From positions 1 through 64,000 of the forward strand of contig JAHHHK010000015.1 in NCBI GenBank assembly GCA_019359395.1: 64,000 nucleotides of DNA. The letters run 5' to 3'. Below, piece after piece: positions 1 to 9,684 of the stretch. The notes under the pieces are model-generated. The model was given only the letters and a program-made list of their open reading frames with translations. It ran no database searches and was not told the origin of the DNA. Position 1 is the first letter of the stretch. Each line of letters begins with the position of its first letter. The position numbers and the translations under genes are program-made. Origin of the DNA: Komarekiella atlantica HA4396-MV6. Its GTDB lineage: Bacteria > Cyanobacteriota > Cyanobacteriia > Cyanobacteriales > Nostocaceae.

Positions 1-122
1 AGGGTGGGGATCATCAGGACGCCGAACCAACCGATGTAAAGTCTGTTGTTGGTGCTGGTGATCCACTCACAGAATTTGTCCCATACGTTGGCGCTGCTGC
101 GCTGTTGAATGGTTGCTGTCAT
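1..122 (-). CDS. psbA: Photosystem II D1 protein, N-terminal fragment (cut by left edge)
   Basis: Only the first 40 codons are inside the window. The translation begins [20 protein letters not shown] and continues through [15 protein letters not shown], which is the highly conserved N-terminus of the D1 reaction-centre protein, including the start of the first membrane helix. D1 binds the primary PSII cofactors and part of the manganese cluster in the thylakoid membrane. The start codon is the ATG at 120-122 (minus strand). The gene continues beyond the left edge. Cyanobacteria carry several psbA copies, and which one this is cannot be decided from 40 residues. Confidence 0.95.
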   Translation of the reverse strand, partial: MTATIQQRSSANVWDKFCEWITSTNNRLYIGWFGVLMIPT

Positions 123-181
123 GGTTTGATGATTACGATTTATGTATGAATGTTTGAGGTAGGTTTTGCTACCTGTAATTT

Positions 182-210
182 ATCTTAAAGAAAATATTGC
201 ATTTTGTAAA
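182..210 (-). promoter_or_regulatory. Probable sigma-70 type promoter of psbA
   Basis: On the minus strand there is a TTTACA hexamer (205-210), a 17-bp spacer and a TAAGAT hexamer (182-187), close to the consensus for a housekeeping sigma factor. Transcription would start near 175, leaving a leader of about 50 nt before the psbA ATG. This is inferred from sequence only. Confidence 0.55.
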
Positions 211-431
211 GTGTTTTGTAAATAAATTTTTCTATTAACCCTGTAGATAAGCTTGCAGAAAGCTCTAAAGTGCTACTTTTAAAGCATAAAATTGCCTCAA
301 ATACAGTGAGAGTAAGAGTTTAATAAATATAAACTTTAATTGCAGTCATCTCGTATGACAATTTAAATCGGCTCAGTTTTCGTAACCTTACTCAGGTAGA
401 TATTGTGGCGTAGTAAGATAGACCCTGTTTT

Positions 432-1448
432 ATGCCAATTGATTATTCCCGCATTGTCACTTATAGCCCTGCTTATACAATCGTTCCGACTTATGAGTGC
501 TTTAATCGCTGTACGTACTGCAACTTTCGCACCGAACCAGGCAAAAGTTCCTGGATGAGCCTCTCAGCAGCAGAAAACATCCTAAAACAGCTTCAAAGCC
601 AAAATATCTGTGAAATCCTTATACTCAGTGGTGAAGTACATCCCCATTCGCCAAGGCGTCAGATATGGTTTCAGCGGATTTATGATTTGTGTGAATTAGC
701 GTTTTCGATGGAGTTCTTACCCCACACTAATGCAGGGCCACTGAGTTTTGAGGAAATGCAAAAGCTGAAGTGTGTGAATGTTTCAATGGGATTAATGTTG
801 GAGCAATTAACACCAAATTTGTTAAATACTGTTCATCAATACGCACCGAGTAAATTATCAGCACTAAGATTGCAACAATTACAATGGGCGGGAGAGTTGC
901 AGATTCCTTTTACAACCGGGCTACTGTTGGGAATTGGGGAAACTGAGGATGATTGGTGGGAAACATTGGCAGCCATATCTGATTTGCATCAAAGTTACCA
1001 TCACATTCAAGAAGTCATCCTGCAACCTCACAGCCCAGGAAATCAGCAAACCCTTGATGCACCTCCCTTTAACCCCCATCAACTACCAGAAGTCATTACC
1101 AAAGCACGTCAGATTTTACAGCCAGATATTACAATTCAAATTCCACCAAATTTAGTCAAAGATGAGCAATGGTTACTTGCTTGTATCGAAGCTGGTGCGC
1201 GAGACTTAGGTGGGATTGGGCCAAAAGATGAAGTGAATCCTGATTATCCACATCTTCAAGAGCAAGCATTGAGAGAAATTTTACAATCTGCTGGGTGGGA
1301 ATTGGTGCCGCGATCGCCAATTTATCCGCAGTTTGATGACTGGTTGTCGGGGAAGTTGCAAACAGTAGTGAGACGATGGCGAAATACTTTAACCCCAGTT
1401 TCCCTTTTGCAAAGACAAGGGAGTAGAAATTTCCCCATTTCCTTGTAA
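432..1448 (+). CDS. cofG: 7,8-didemethyl-8-hydroxy-5-deazariboflavin (FO) synthase subunit CofG, radical SAM enzyme
   Basis: The 338-residue protein has the radical SAM cluster motif CxxxCxxC at C23, C27 and C30 (CFNRCTYC), followed by a TIM-barrel-like sequence with the GLLLGIGET glycine motif typical of CofG. CofG acts with CofH to join tyrosine and the flavin precursor into the deazaflavin FO. In cyanobacteria FO (8-HDF) is best known as the antenna chromophore of DNA photolyase. The length is normal for a stand-alone CofG. No cofH lies next to it, so the partner must be elsewhere. The gene stands alone, 309 bp from divergent psbA. Confidence 0.9.
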   Translation: MPIDYSRIVTYSPAYTIVPTYECFNRCTYCNFRTEPGKSSWMSLSAAENILKQLQSQNICEILILSGEVHPHSPRRQIWFQRIYDLCELAFSMEFLPHTNAGPLSFEEMQKLKCVNVSMGLMLEQLTPNLLNTVHQYAPSKLSALRLQQLQWAGELQIPFTTGLLLGIGETEDDWWETLAAISDLHQSYHHIQEVILQPHSPGNQQTLDAPPFNPHQLPEVITKARQILQPDITIQIPPNLVKDEQWLLACIEAGARDLGGIGPKDEVNPDYPHLQEQALREILQSAGWELVPRSPIYPQFDDWLSGKLQTVVRRWRNTLTPVSLLQRQGSRNFPISL

Positions 1449-2076
1449 TTTCTTTATTAGTGAGTCTTTGATACTTGTTAGGGAGTCTTTAATACTTTTG
1501 AAAGCTTTCGAACAACTAGTCGCCAAGCAGAATTACTAGTTAGCTCGACTTTATCTATTTTCTAGCAACGCTCAAGCTAAGGCTGAAAGCTTTGTGTGAC
1601 GCTAGTTTGACTTTTTCGATTTCACCGATAATCAGTGACATAGAAAAAGTTTTTGCCAAAAAGCTAGTGTTTTTGCCCTATCAAGAGAACTAAGTTCTTA
1701 ATTTTGGATAAAGTCGAGCTTAGGGAAGAGGAATGCTTTCAAGCATTGATTCAATAATCGCTGTTAAGACTAAACCAATGTAACGATTAATTTAGCGATC
1801 GCCCTTACATAAACTTATTGCAAAAGTTTTTATTGCTCTTAATTTGCGTCTTGGTGCGAGACAAAAAATATTTATGCAAGAAGTCTACTGTCTCAACTGA
1901 AATCAAATTGCGATCGCTACTGATAGATTTTGCACTGCAACAAGCTGGTGAAATAGACACCTAAAATTTGTTCTCTGAGATACCATCCCTCATAGGAGAG
2001 AGTTTGTACCCTAGATCCTGTTGTAAAATAGACATATAGAAGGATTTGGGGGGCCATTTACTGGTCATAAACGCCT
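1449..2076. other. Intergenic region between cofG and hflX, no gene seen
   Basis: This stretch of about 630 bp has no convincing coding frame and no recognisable tRNA. It contains two GCGATCGC-type HIP1 octamers (near 1796 and 1910). The words TCGACTTTATC (about 1545) and GATAAAGTCGA (about 1709) are inverted copies flanking about 150 bp, so this segment could form a foldback structure or be a decayed repeat. Confidence 0.4.
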
Positions 2077-2196
2077 ATAGAAACTATCTTTGGAAATCTC
2101 CAAGGTTTAAAGTCCAGCCAGCTGAAGCAATTACAGCGGCTATATCACCAGCGCATACCGGGCGATCGCATCACCACGTCCGAATTTTCCCAGCGT

Positions 2197-3822
2197 TTGG
2201 CAGCAATTAGCACAGAAGTCAATCAGCCTGTGTGTGCCTACCTCAACCGTCGCGGGCAAGTGATTCGTGTAGGCGTAGGTACACCGCGTCAAACACAAAT
2301 CCCACCGCTAGAATTGCCCCGATATGGTGCAGAACGGCTCAGTGGTATTCGTTGTATAGCCACCCATCTCAAGCCAGAACCGCCTAATGAAGCGGCGCTG
2401 ACGGCTATGGCACTGCAACGCTTAGATGCTTTGGTTGTCCTAAATATTACTGGCACAGGATTCACACGCCGAGGAGGCGGCGCTACTGGGTACGTCAAAG
2501 AAGCTTATCTGGCTCATCTGACACCCCAAGACTCTCGCACCCTGGTAGCTAGTCCCACTGCATCCAAAGTAGACGAAAGTCAAGTACAATCACCAAGCTG
2601 GAATATATCGCCGCCTCTAAGCTTGGATGCTCTCGCAGAGCAGGATTTAGTAGACTTGGTGGAAAATCTGGAGGCAGAATTCCAGCGGGAATTTGTCGCC
2701 CAGGAAGTGGACGCTGACCATGATCGCGTGCTAATTGTGGGGCTAATGACGAGTGAGGTAAGTCCCCAACGATTTCAGGACACCTTGGCAGAATTAGCAC
2801 GGTTGGTGGATACTGCTGGCGGAGATGTATTACAGACAGTACAACAAAAGCGATCGCGTATTCATCCCCAGACAGTAGTTGGCGAAGGTAAAGTACAAGA
2901 AATCGCCTTAACTGCCCAAACCCTAGGAGTTAATCTAGTCGTCTTTGACCGTGACCTCTCACCCTCCCAAGTCCGCAATTTAGAAATGCAAATTGGTATC
3001 CGGGTAGTTGACCGCACCGAAGTAATTTTGGATATCTTTGCCCAACGCGCCCAGTCCCGTGCTGGTAAATTACAAGTAGAACTAGCACAGCTAGAATACA
3101 TGCAGCCGCGACTAGCTGGTAGAGGTCGGGCGATGTCACGATTGGGTGGTGGTATTGGGACTCGCGGCCCTGGTGAAACTAAACTGGAAACTGAACGACG
3201 TGCCATCCAACAGCGCATTTCCCGACTGCAAAAAGAAGTGAACCAATTACAAGCACATCGCTCACGGTTACGGCAGCGGCGACAGCATCGAGAAGTTCCC
3301 TCAGTGGCTTTGGTTGGCTATACCAATGCTGGTAAATCTACCTTGCTGAATGCTCTCACCAATGCTGAAGTTTATACAGCCGACCAGTTATTTGCCACTC
3401 TCGATCCTACCACACGCCGCTTAGTGATTTCTCATGGCGAAACTGATGAACCTCAAGAAATTCTGATTACAGATACGGTAGGGTTTATACACGAACTGCC
3501 TACATCGTTAATGGATGCTTTCCGCGCTACTTTGGAGGAAGTCACAGAAGCCGATGCCTTGCTACATTTGGTGGATTTGTCTCATCCTGCTTGGTTGAGC
3601 CATATTCGCGCAGTCAGGGAAATCTTGGCGCAAATGCCAGTGACTCCTGGCCCGGCACTGGTTGCTTTTAACAAGATTGATCAAGCAAGTAGCCAGACAC
3701 TAGCTTTAGCTAGGGAAGAGTTTCCTTTAGCGGTATTTATTTCAGCGAGTCAGCGCTTGGGATTAGAAACTCTACGCCAGCGCCTTGCTCAGCTAATTCA
3801 ATACGCCGTGGACGGTGGATAA
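2197..3822 (+). CDS. hflX: GTPase HflX (N-terminus probably extends upstream without a normal start)
   Basis: HflX is a ribosome-associated GTPase that helps rescue or split stalled 70S ribosomes. The G domain is clear: G1 VALVGYTNAGKST near residue 370, G3 DTVGFIHELP and G4 NKID. The glycine-rich HflX signature GGGIGTRGPGETKLE precedes the G domain. The given start is a TTG, but the same frame stays open back to about 2071. The upstream 40 codons read IETIFGNLQGLKSSQLKQLQ onward, which looks like a genuine cyanobacterial HflX N-terminus in which ATG is replaced by ATA at 2077. From TTG the product is 541 aa, from ATA 581 aa. A hairpin terminator follows the stop. Confidence 0.92.
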   Translation: MAAISTEVNQPVCAYLNRRGQVIRVGVGTPRQTQIPPLELPRYGAERLSGIRCIATHLKPEPPNEAALTAMALQRLDALVVLNITGTGFTRRGGGATGYVKEAYLAHLTPQDSRTLVASPTASKVDESQVQSPSWNISPPLSLDALAEQDLVDLVENLEAEFQREFVAQEVDADHDRVLIVGLMTSEVSPQRFQDTLAELARLVDTAGGDVLQTVQQKRSRIHPQTVVGEGKVQEIALTAQTLGVNLVVFDRDLSPSQVRNLEMQIGIRVVDRTEVILDIFAQRAQSRAGKLQVELAQLEYMQPRLAGRGRAMSRLGGGIGTRGPGETKLETERRAIQQRISRLQKEVNQLQAHRSRLRQRRQHREVPSVALVGYTNAGKSTLLNALTNAEVYTADQLFATLDPTTRRLVISHGETDEPQEILITDTVGFIHELPTSLMDAFRATLEEVTEADALLHLVDLSHPAWLSHIRAVREILAQMPVTPGPALVAFNKIDQASSQTLALAREEFPLAVFISASQRLGLETLRQRLAQLIQYAVDGG

Positions 3823-3854
3823 ATATAGTAACTTAGTTTATCTTTTAATACTTA

Positions 3855-3883
3855 AAGACCCAGTATTGCTACTGGGTCTTTTC
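3855..3883 (+). terminator. Rho-independent terminator after hflX
   Basis: A perfect 11-bp stem, AAGACCCAGTA paired with TACTGGGTCTT, encloses a TTGC loop and runs into a short T-rich tract. It lies 33 bp after the hflX stop codon. Confidence 0.8.
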
Positions 3884-4076
3884 ATGATATGAAGCTGAAA
3901 ATAAAGTCTTTTTGAACATAGGTTGTGTATTATAGACAACTCACATTTGAATGTCTAGATTAATGTAAGACCTATTTGTTGAATGTTTTTAACATCAGTC
4001 AAGTGTATGGCAATTGATCAAATTCCTCTCTTCATCAATTGAGTCTCAACGTTCTGTTTTGTAAGTACTGTTCAAT

Positions 4077-4802
4077 ATGAAAAACCCCTTTTCAACTTCT
4101 GTATTACCCGGCGTTTTGGCTGCTACAGCCGTTGTCATATCACTTTCTGCCTTTTCCCCTGCTAACGCCGCTTCTATAAATTTCACTATCAACGAATTCA
4201 CAGGTTCTGATACTCAAGTGAAGTTTACCTTAGATGACGAAATAGCAGGAGCGGGCAAAGTTCGGTTTAAGGTAGACTTTTTACCGACTGGTAGTAACAC
4301 AATTGCTGACATACGCGGCGTTTTCTTTAATATTTTGAACGATTCGCTCCTCAGTGGTCTCCAAGTAGTAGGTACAGATATAACAGCCAGCAAATTTGGC
4401 CCTGCTGGAACAATTAACTCTGTCGGCAGCGGTAGTAACAATCTGAATGGTGGTGGCGGTTCCTTTGATGCTGCGGTAGAAATTGGTCAGGAAGGTATAG
4501 GGAATGGAAAAGGCGACATTCAATCGACCATATTTACCCTATCCCACAGTTCACAAACTTTAACGCTGGCTCAATTTTCTGAACAGAACTTCGGAGTGCG
4601 TTTAATGAGCGTAGGTTCTGGAACTAGTCGCGGAGGAAGTAGCAAACTTAAAGGACAAGCTCCTTACTATACCCCCCCACCACCTCCACCAAAAAAAGTA
4701 CCTGAGCCTAGCACAGCAGTTGCTCTTGGCTTATTTGCTGTAGGTGTTTTGAGACTCACCAAAAAAGCAAACAGTCTCTATAGCAGTCAGCAACACTGCT
4801 AA
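4077..4802 (+). CDS. Exported PEP-CTERM sorting-domain protein of unknown function
   Basis: The 241-residue protein has a Sec signal peptide at residues 1-32 (hydrophobic core, then SPANAA cleavage region). The middle is a Gly/Ser/Asn-rich beta domain. A poly-proline stretch (YYTPPPPPPKKV) leads to a C-terminal PEP-CTERM signal: VPEPST, then a hydrophobic helix, then basic RLTKK. In other bacteria PEP-CTERM proteins are processed by exosortase and attached to the cell surface or to extracellular polymer. The extra tail NSLYSSQQHC after the basic patch is slightly long. No exosortase gene is in the window. The specific role is unknown. Confidence 0.8.
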   Translation: MKNPFSTSVLPGVLAATAVVISLSAFSPANAASINFTINEFTGSDTQVKFTLDDEIAGAGKVRFKVDFLPTGSNTIADIRGVFFNILNDSLLSGLQVVGTDITASKFGPAGTINSVGSGSNNLNGGGGSFDAAVEIGQEGIGNGKGDIQSTIFTLSHSSQTLTLAQFSEQNFGVRLMSVGSGTSRGGSSKLKGQAPYYTPPPPPPKKVPEPSTAVALGLFAVGVLRLTKKANSLYSSQQHC

Positions 4803-4810
4803 TTCAATTT

Positions 4811-4845
4811 GGGTGGAGAAGTACAAAGGTACTTCTTCTCCCATT
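4811..4845 (+). terminator. Hairpin after the PEP-CTERM gene
   Basis: The arms GGTGGAGAAGTAC and GTACTTCTTCTCC form an imperfect stem around an AAAG loop, starting 8 bp after the stop codon. There is no strong T tract, so termination activity is only likely. Confidence 0.5.
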
Positions 4846-4997
4846 AGCTAGATAGCGGTAATTATTTTTTAAATGAGTCTTTCAGATCAGGACTACCTAT
4901 CAGAAAGTACACTTCATAAGTAAACAATATTAGGCTAATAGCTACATTGAGCAACTCGGTTAATACATAAAAAATTTTATATCCTGTTTTAGGAAAA

Positions 4998-5034
4998 TAG
5001 AACGTTGCCAGCTATTGCTAGTGGCAACGTTCTA
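4998..5034 (+). promoter_or_regulatory. Perfect 13-bp hairpin in front of the glutaredoxin gene
   Basis: TAGAACGTTGCCA at 4998-5010 pairs perfectly with TGGCAACGTTCTA at 5022-5034 around an 11-nt loop. It ends 34 bp before the grx start. It could be a terminator of upstream transcription, a leader structure or a repressor site; the sequence does not decide. Confidence 0.5.
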
Positions 5035-5068
5035 AAATTAAGAAGTACTAAATTAAGTTGAAGACTTT

Positions 5069-5341
5069 ATGACTGCAAAAGTAGAAATTTACACTTGGAG
5101 AACTTGCCCGTTTTGCATCCGTGCTAAAAGTTTGTTGAATAACAAAGGAGTCAAATTTGTAGAATACAGTATTGATGGAGATGAGACGGCAAGAAACAAA
5201 ATGGCTCAAAGGGCGAATGGAAGACGCTCTTTACCACAAATCTTCATCAACGATGAGCATGTTGGTGGTTGTGATGATATCCATGCTTTAGATCGTCAAG
5301 GCAAACTTGATGAATTACTAGCTTCCAGCAACAGTGTGTAG
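5069..5341 (+). CDS. grxC: Glutaredoxin 3 type (GrxC)
   Basis: This 90-residue dithiol glutaredoxin has the active site C13-P-F-C16, the cis-proline glutathione-binding motif SLPQIFI near residue 55 and the GGCDD motif near residue 68. It reduces protein disulfides and mixed glutathione disulfides in the cytoplasm using glutathione. The length is normal for the family. The next gene downstream makes glutathione (gshB, 210 bp away on the same strand), so the two probably work together and may be co-transcribed. Confidence 0.93.
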   Translation: MTAKVEIYTWRTCPFCIRAKSLLNNKGVKFVEYSIDGDETARNKMAQRANGRRSLPQIFINDEHVGGCDDIHALDRQGKLDELLASSNSV

Positions 5342-5551
5342 GTTGAGAAGGTATTGCAATATCCAAAGACAGGGTGCTGTGCATCTACGCAGTTTTTCTT
5401 AAAAAAGCTATGCCTGGACAACAAAACATTACCTAGTAAACTAAATGGTTATCTTTAACAGTACACATGTACGTCAATTAGTGAGATCATCAAGAGATAA
5501 TCTAAGTTGAATAACTATTAAATTTTCTGGTGATTGAGGTAGGTAGAAAGC

Positions 5552-6541
5552 GTGAAACTAGCTTTTATAATTGATCCCATTCATCAGCTTGACCCTTGTC
5601 ATGATACCAGCGTTGCTCTCATGGAAGCAGCGCAAATTTTGGGACACGAAGTTTGGGTAACTCAGGCAAATCTGCTGAGTTTGGTGGATGGCAAAGCTTG
5701 GGCTGTCTTACAGAGAGTGGAACTTGTACCAGTAGAGCTAATAGAGGGACGCTGGGTAGCAGCAAATCTTTGGTACAAGTTGAGCCAGCGCTCCTTAAGT
5801 TCCTTAGACACAATGGATGCCGTATTTATGCGGACAGATCCACCTGTCAATGATTCCTACCTATATGCCACATATATTCTGGATTACATTGACCAAAACA
5901 AAACCCTGTTGATTAACAGCCCCAGTGGCATCCGGGGGGCGAATGAAAAAATGTATGCCCTTCAATTTACCAAAGCAATTCCAGAAACAATTGTTAGTGC
6001 CGATAAACAGTTGATCCGACAATTTGTTGAAGCAAAAGGAGCAGCAGTTCTCAAACCACTAGGTAATAAAGCTGGAGAAGGGATTTTATTTTTGCAATCA
6101 GGCGATCGCAACTTCAACTCCATTGTCGAACTCAGTACTCTCCAAGGTCGAGTACCAGTAATGGTACAAACCTATCTACCAGAGGCAAAACAGGGAGACA
6201 AGCGAATTATTCTGCTCAATGGTGAACCAATTGGTTCGCTCAATCGGCTTTCTAGCGGTACTGATTTTCGCAATAATATGGCAGCGGGTGGCACAGTCGC
6301 TTCAACCCAAATTACTCCAAGAGAGCATGAAATCTGTGCTCAAATCACTGAACGCTTACGCCAAGACGGCTTAATTTTTGTGGGTATTGACGTTATCGGT
6401 GGCTACCTAACTGAGGTCAACGTTACTAGTCCCACCGGAATTCGCGAGATCGACCGACTCGATAGCACGCGCCTTGGTCATCAAGTAATTCAATGGGTTG
6501 AACAGACTCTACAAACCAAAAACCGAAATAATTTATATTGA
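5552..6541 (+). CDS. gshB: Glutathione synthetase
   Basis: The product is 329 residues with a GTG start. It has the ATP-grasp layout of bacterial GshB: N-terminal MKLAFIIDPI, PPVNDSYLYATYILD, the ATP-binding KPLGNKAGEGI segment, and the metal-binding end FVGIDVIGGYLTEVNVTSPTG. The enzyme joins gamma-glutamylcysteine and glycine with ATP to make glutathione. Length and all major blocks match the prokaryotic family. It follows the glutaredoxin gene. Confidence 0.95.
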   Translation: MKLAFIIDPIHQLDPCHDTSVALMEAAQILGHEVWVTQANLLSLVDGKAWAVLQRVELVPVELIEGRWVAANLWYKLSQRSLSSLDTMDAVFMRTDPPVNDSYLYATYILDYIDQNKTLLINSPSGIRGANEKMYALQFTKAIPETIVSADKQLIRQFVEAKGAAVLKPLGNKAGEGILFLQSGDRNFNSIVELSTLQGRVPVMVQTYLPEAKQGDKRIILLNGEPIGSLNRLSSGTDFRNNMAAGGTVASTQITPREHEICAQITERLRQDGLIFVGIDVIGGYLTEVNVTSPTGIREIDRLDSTRLGHQVIQWVEQTLQTKNRNNLY

Positions 6542-6617
6542 CCTTCGCTTTTTTTGGTGTTCTGCCTTACGGGAAGCCGCTTACCTGTCTATAGGCTTTT
6601 ACAATTAGCTCAAAAAT

Positions 6618-6962
6618 ATGATGCTCACTTGCGTTGACTTAAAAATTACAGCAGTATCTAGTGCTGAGATTCAGCCAGGGCACGTGAAAAATGGTTATGT
6701 GTTCAAACTTCAGCAAAGCCAGAGAACAGTTGATTACGAACCGCATCTATTCCGAGCAGAGGCAGCCATAGGACAATGGATCGCGAGGGTAGATGTAGCG
6801 CGATCGCAACCGTTTAGTCGGGTAAGTCTTCCCGCTTTTCATCAGAAGCACAACAGGACATTAAGAATCAGCAGACTCCTGCCCCAGTTTATTCTCTCTA
6901 TGGGTAGCATTGAGGTGTATCGTCACCAATTGGTATCAGGGATAACTCTGCTCAAACCCTAG
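6618..6962 (+). CDS. Doubtful small ORF between gshB and ftsZ
   Basis: This open frame of 114 codons fills the gap between convergent gshB and ftsZ. No domain, signal peptide or membrane segment is recognised, and the composition does not look clearly protein-like. It contains a HIP1 octamer (GCGATCGC, near 6800). I do not recognise it, and it may be non-coding. Confidence 0.15.
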   Translation: MMLTCVDLKITAVSSAEIQPGHVKNGYVFKLQQSQRTVDYEPHLFRAEAAIGQWIARVDVARSQPFSRVSLPAFHQKHNRTLRISRLLPQFILSMGSIEVYRHQLVSGITLLKP

Positions 6963-7038
6963 CAATAATAGATTTTATACAGCCATCAGCCTGAATTTAG
7001 ACTGTAAATTTAATCTAAAATCTCAAATTCCAAATCAC

Positions 7039-8328
7039 TTAATTCCTTGGCTTATTTCGGTTTCGCAGGAAATCAGGTATATCCAATCCAGGTTTTTCTT
7101 TTGGTTCTGGAATTGGGGTTGGGGGATTAACTGTGGGTGGTTGTTGCGGTGTTGGTCGTTTTTGAGTTGGAGTGACTACCCTGGCATTAGCCACATTTTG
7201 TTGTGGTACAGCTTGTATTTCACCTGTAAACCCAGTGGCAATTACAGTAATTCTTACTTCACCTTGGAGCCTATCATCAATCACTGCGCCAAAAATAATA
7301 TTAGCGTTGGGATCAACCACTTCATAAATTGCTTCTGCTGCAGCATTCACTTCATGCAGGGTCAGATCAGTACCACCAGTAATATTAAAGACGACTCCTC
7401 TGGCCCCTTCAATAGAACATTCTAGTAAAGGTGAGGAAATAGCAGCGATCGCCGCTTCTCTGGCTCTGGATTTTCCAGAGCTAACACCAATCCCCATCAA
7501 CGCGGAGCCTGCATCTGCCATCACAGCCCGGACATCGGCAAAGTCAACGTTTACTAAGCCGGGGATCGTAATGATATCAGAAATTCCTTGTACCCCTTGA
7601 CGTAGGACATCATCTGCATAGCGAAAAGCTTCTTGCACAGGTGTTTGCTCAGGGATCACTTCCAGCAGCTTGTTGTTGGGGATAATGATCAGCGTATCTA
7701 CCCTACTTTTTAGTCCTTCAATACCTTGTTCTGCTTGGCTGGTACGGCGGCGTCCCTCAAATACAAATGGACGTGTAACTACGCCAACAGTGAGAGCGCC
7801 CATTTCTTTAGCTACCTCTGCCACAATCGGGGCTGCACCTGTTCCAGTACCACCCCCCATGCCAGCAGTGATAAATACTAAGTCTGCACCTTCTAAAGCC
7901 GTTGCAATTTCGTCCCGTGATTCCTCAGCTGCTTTTTGACCAATGGCTGGATTACCACCTGCTCCTAAACCTCGCGTCAGTTTCTGTCCAATTTGCAATC
8001 GACTAGGAGCACCTGCCAAAGTCAAAGCTTGGGCATCGGTATTAATTGACCAAAATTCCACCCCAGAGACATCAGACTCGATCATGCGATTTACGGCATT
8101 ACCACCGCCGCCACCCACACCAATGACTTTGATGTTGGCAACCCGACCTGGAACAATCTCACCAATTCGGCTATTTTCAGGAGAAATCTTTTTATTATCG
8201 TGATTTTGTCCAAAGTTTAGCCCAGAGTTATTAAAGGGATTCGTCGAGTTAACTGCCAGAGAGAACCCTGGCTGTCCCGCAGATTGGGAGTTTTTATAGG
8301 TAAGTCCTTGGTTATTATCAAGTGTCAT
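7039..8328 (-). CDS. ftsZ: Cell division GTPase FtsZ
   Basis: FtsZ is the tubulin homologue that polymerises into the Z-ring at midcell. The 429-residue protein shows the nucleotide-binding motif [17 protein letters not shown] near residues 66-82, the tubulin signature GGGTGTG at 158-164, and the C-terminal peptide IPDFLRNR that binds FtsZ anchors. Before the GTPase domain is a variable N-terminal extension of about 60 residues rich in Asn, Ser and Gly, as is usual in filamentous cyanobacteria. A Pro-rich linker precedes the C-terminal peptide. ftsQ lies upstream on the same strand across an unusually long gap of about 1.35 kb. Confidence 0.97.
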   Translation of the reverse strand: MTLDNNQGLTYKNSQSAGQPGFSLAVNSTNPFNNSGLNFGQNHDNKKISPENSRIGEIVPGRVANIKVIGVGGGGGNAVNRMIESDVSGVEFWSINTDAQALTLAGAPSRLQIGQKLTRGLGAGGNPAIGQKAAEESRDEIATALEGADLVFITAGMGGGTGTGAAPIVAEVAKEMGALTVGVVTRPFVFEGRRRTSQAEQGIEGLKSRVDTLIIIPNNKLLEVIPEQTPVQEAFRYADDVLRQGVQGISDIITIPGLVNVDFADVRAVMADAGSALMGIGVSSGKSRAREAAIAAISSPLLECSIEGARGVVFNITGGTDLTLHEVNAAAEAIYEVVDPNANIIFGAVIDDRLQGEVRITVIATGFTGEIQAVPQQNVANARVVTPTQKRPTPQQPPTVNPPTPIPEPKEKPGLDIPDFLRNRNKPRN

Positions 8329-8373
8329 TGCATTCAGAAAGGTAGATAAACGACTTTTTTAGGTGTTATTCAC

Positions 8374-8979
8374 CTAAGAGTCAACTATAGTTTGACACTG
8401 CCATAGATTGTGGCACTGTTCTTTATTGTTCTCGTTACTTCCAACCCTAACAGGATTGGCAGTGCGAAAATTTGCTATGGAATAAGCCTTCAATGCAGCA
8501 GATCGCACAGCCGATTCTAGAGAAGTATACCTACATTTACTTAAAATTGATCTGTATAACCTCAACCAGACATTAATCTCTGCCCTGCTATGTTGGTAAT
8601 CTCTTTCAGTATCCATTTGGCATTTCCAATGTCCTCCACCTATTTGCGTTAATGATTTAAGTTGGTCATTAATCTTACAGCTGTCAATCTCAGCTATTTT
8701 TTGGTTAACTACCACAATCACAGTGTTTAAATTGTATAAAATACAATCATATAAACAATAAAAATACGGTTGGGGGCAATTCTGTCTTCGTTTTAAATTG
8801 ACTACTGAGAATGATTTTACGTGATTACATATACACGCAAACATAGTAAAACTAACTCCGCACTCACAATTATCTGCGGATGATATAACTTGTAAAGTCG
8901 CGCCACGGTGAGTATTGCTTGCCATAATAATATTGTTAATCAGTTTCACCATTGGGGATGATTGCAACTTAAGACACAA
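8374..8979 (-). CDS. Doubtful cysteine-rich ORF between ftsQ and ftsZ
   Basis: This 201-codon open frame has no domain I recognise. The translation is rich in Cys (a CECGVSFTMFACIC stretch) and Asn and shows no signal peptide. It lies in what is probably the long ftsZ leader or promoter region, so it may be chance. It is listed because it is the largest open frame in this gap. Confidence 0.15.
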   Translation of the reverse strand: MCLKLQSSPMVKLINNIIMASNTHRGATLQVISSADNCECGVSFTMFACICNHVKSFSVVNLKRRQNCPQPYFYCLYDCILYNLNTVIVVVNQKIAEIDSCKINDQLKSLTQIGGGHWKCQMDTERDYQHSRAEINVWLRLYRSILSKCRYTSLESAVRSAALKAYSIANFRTANPVRVGSNENNKEQCHNLWQCQTIVDS

Positions 8980-9684
8980 TATTTGCCTTTTACTTACTTG
9001 TTCTTCCGGTAAGGGTAAAGAAGAATTTGCTTGTCAGACTATAGCTGATTGATTTGTTGTTTGGTAGGTTTTAATGGACACTTTGTTGGAGCAATATTTT
9101 CTCTTACAAGAACCGTAACCAGTGCCGTCAACAAACCAAGAATTTCAGAGATGCTTCGCAACCCAATAGGAAGCACAGCATAAAGAAATCAAAGCTGACT
9201 CACCAAAAGCAACGCTGACAAAACTTATGGTTTATCGTCGCGGTTGGCAACTTTGGTAAACCGTTTTTGGAAGTATCCTCAACTTACCAAAGTTAAAACA
9301 TTTTGGAACCTACACAAGTCGAGTAGCATCAGTTGTTCTTACTAGTGTCCTTTGCTTGTGAGTTAGACTTTAATGAAAAACTTACGTATTTTGTGTTGAC
9401 GCGCTGGTGTTAGTCGAAGACCATACAGACAAAAGGTATTTTGCACACCAGATGCCATCATCAGATTGTCTAACATCTTGTACCCTATAACTAGATGTTA
9501 AGATAACAATTCAAGGTCTTTTGCTCTCAGAAGAGATTTGATGATTGATCCTCTCACTTTAATTAGAAATTAATACCCATTTTTTCGCAGGTTACTGGAA
9601 AACTCAAAATAATAAATATCTTTATCAGCATAAAACTTATTGATTTACTAGGAGCGCTTGATATATGAATCACGTTATTTAGAG
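8980..9684. other. Intergenic stretch upstream of ftsZ, no intact gene
   Basis: No frame longer than about 60 codons is convincing on either strand. The plus strand around 9120-9420 gives short open pieces interrupted by stops, which could be a badly decayed gene, but no family is recognisable. Distal ftsZ promoters may also lie here. Confidence 0.3.
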
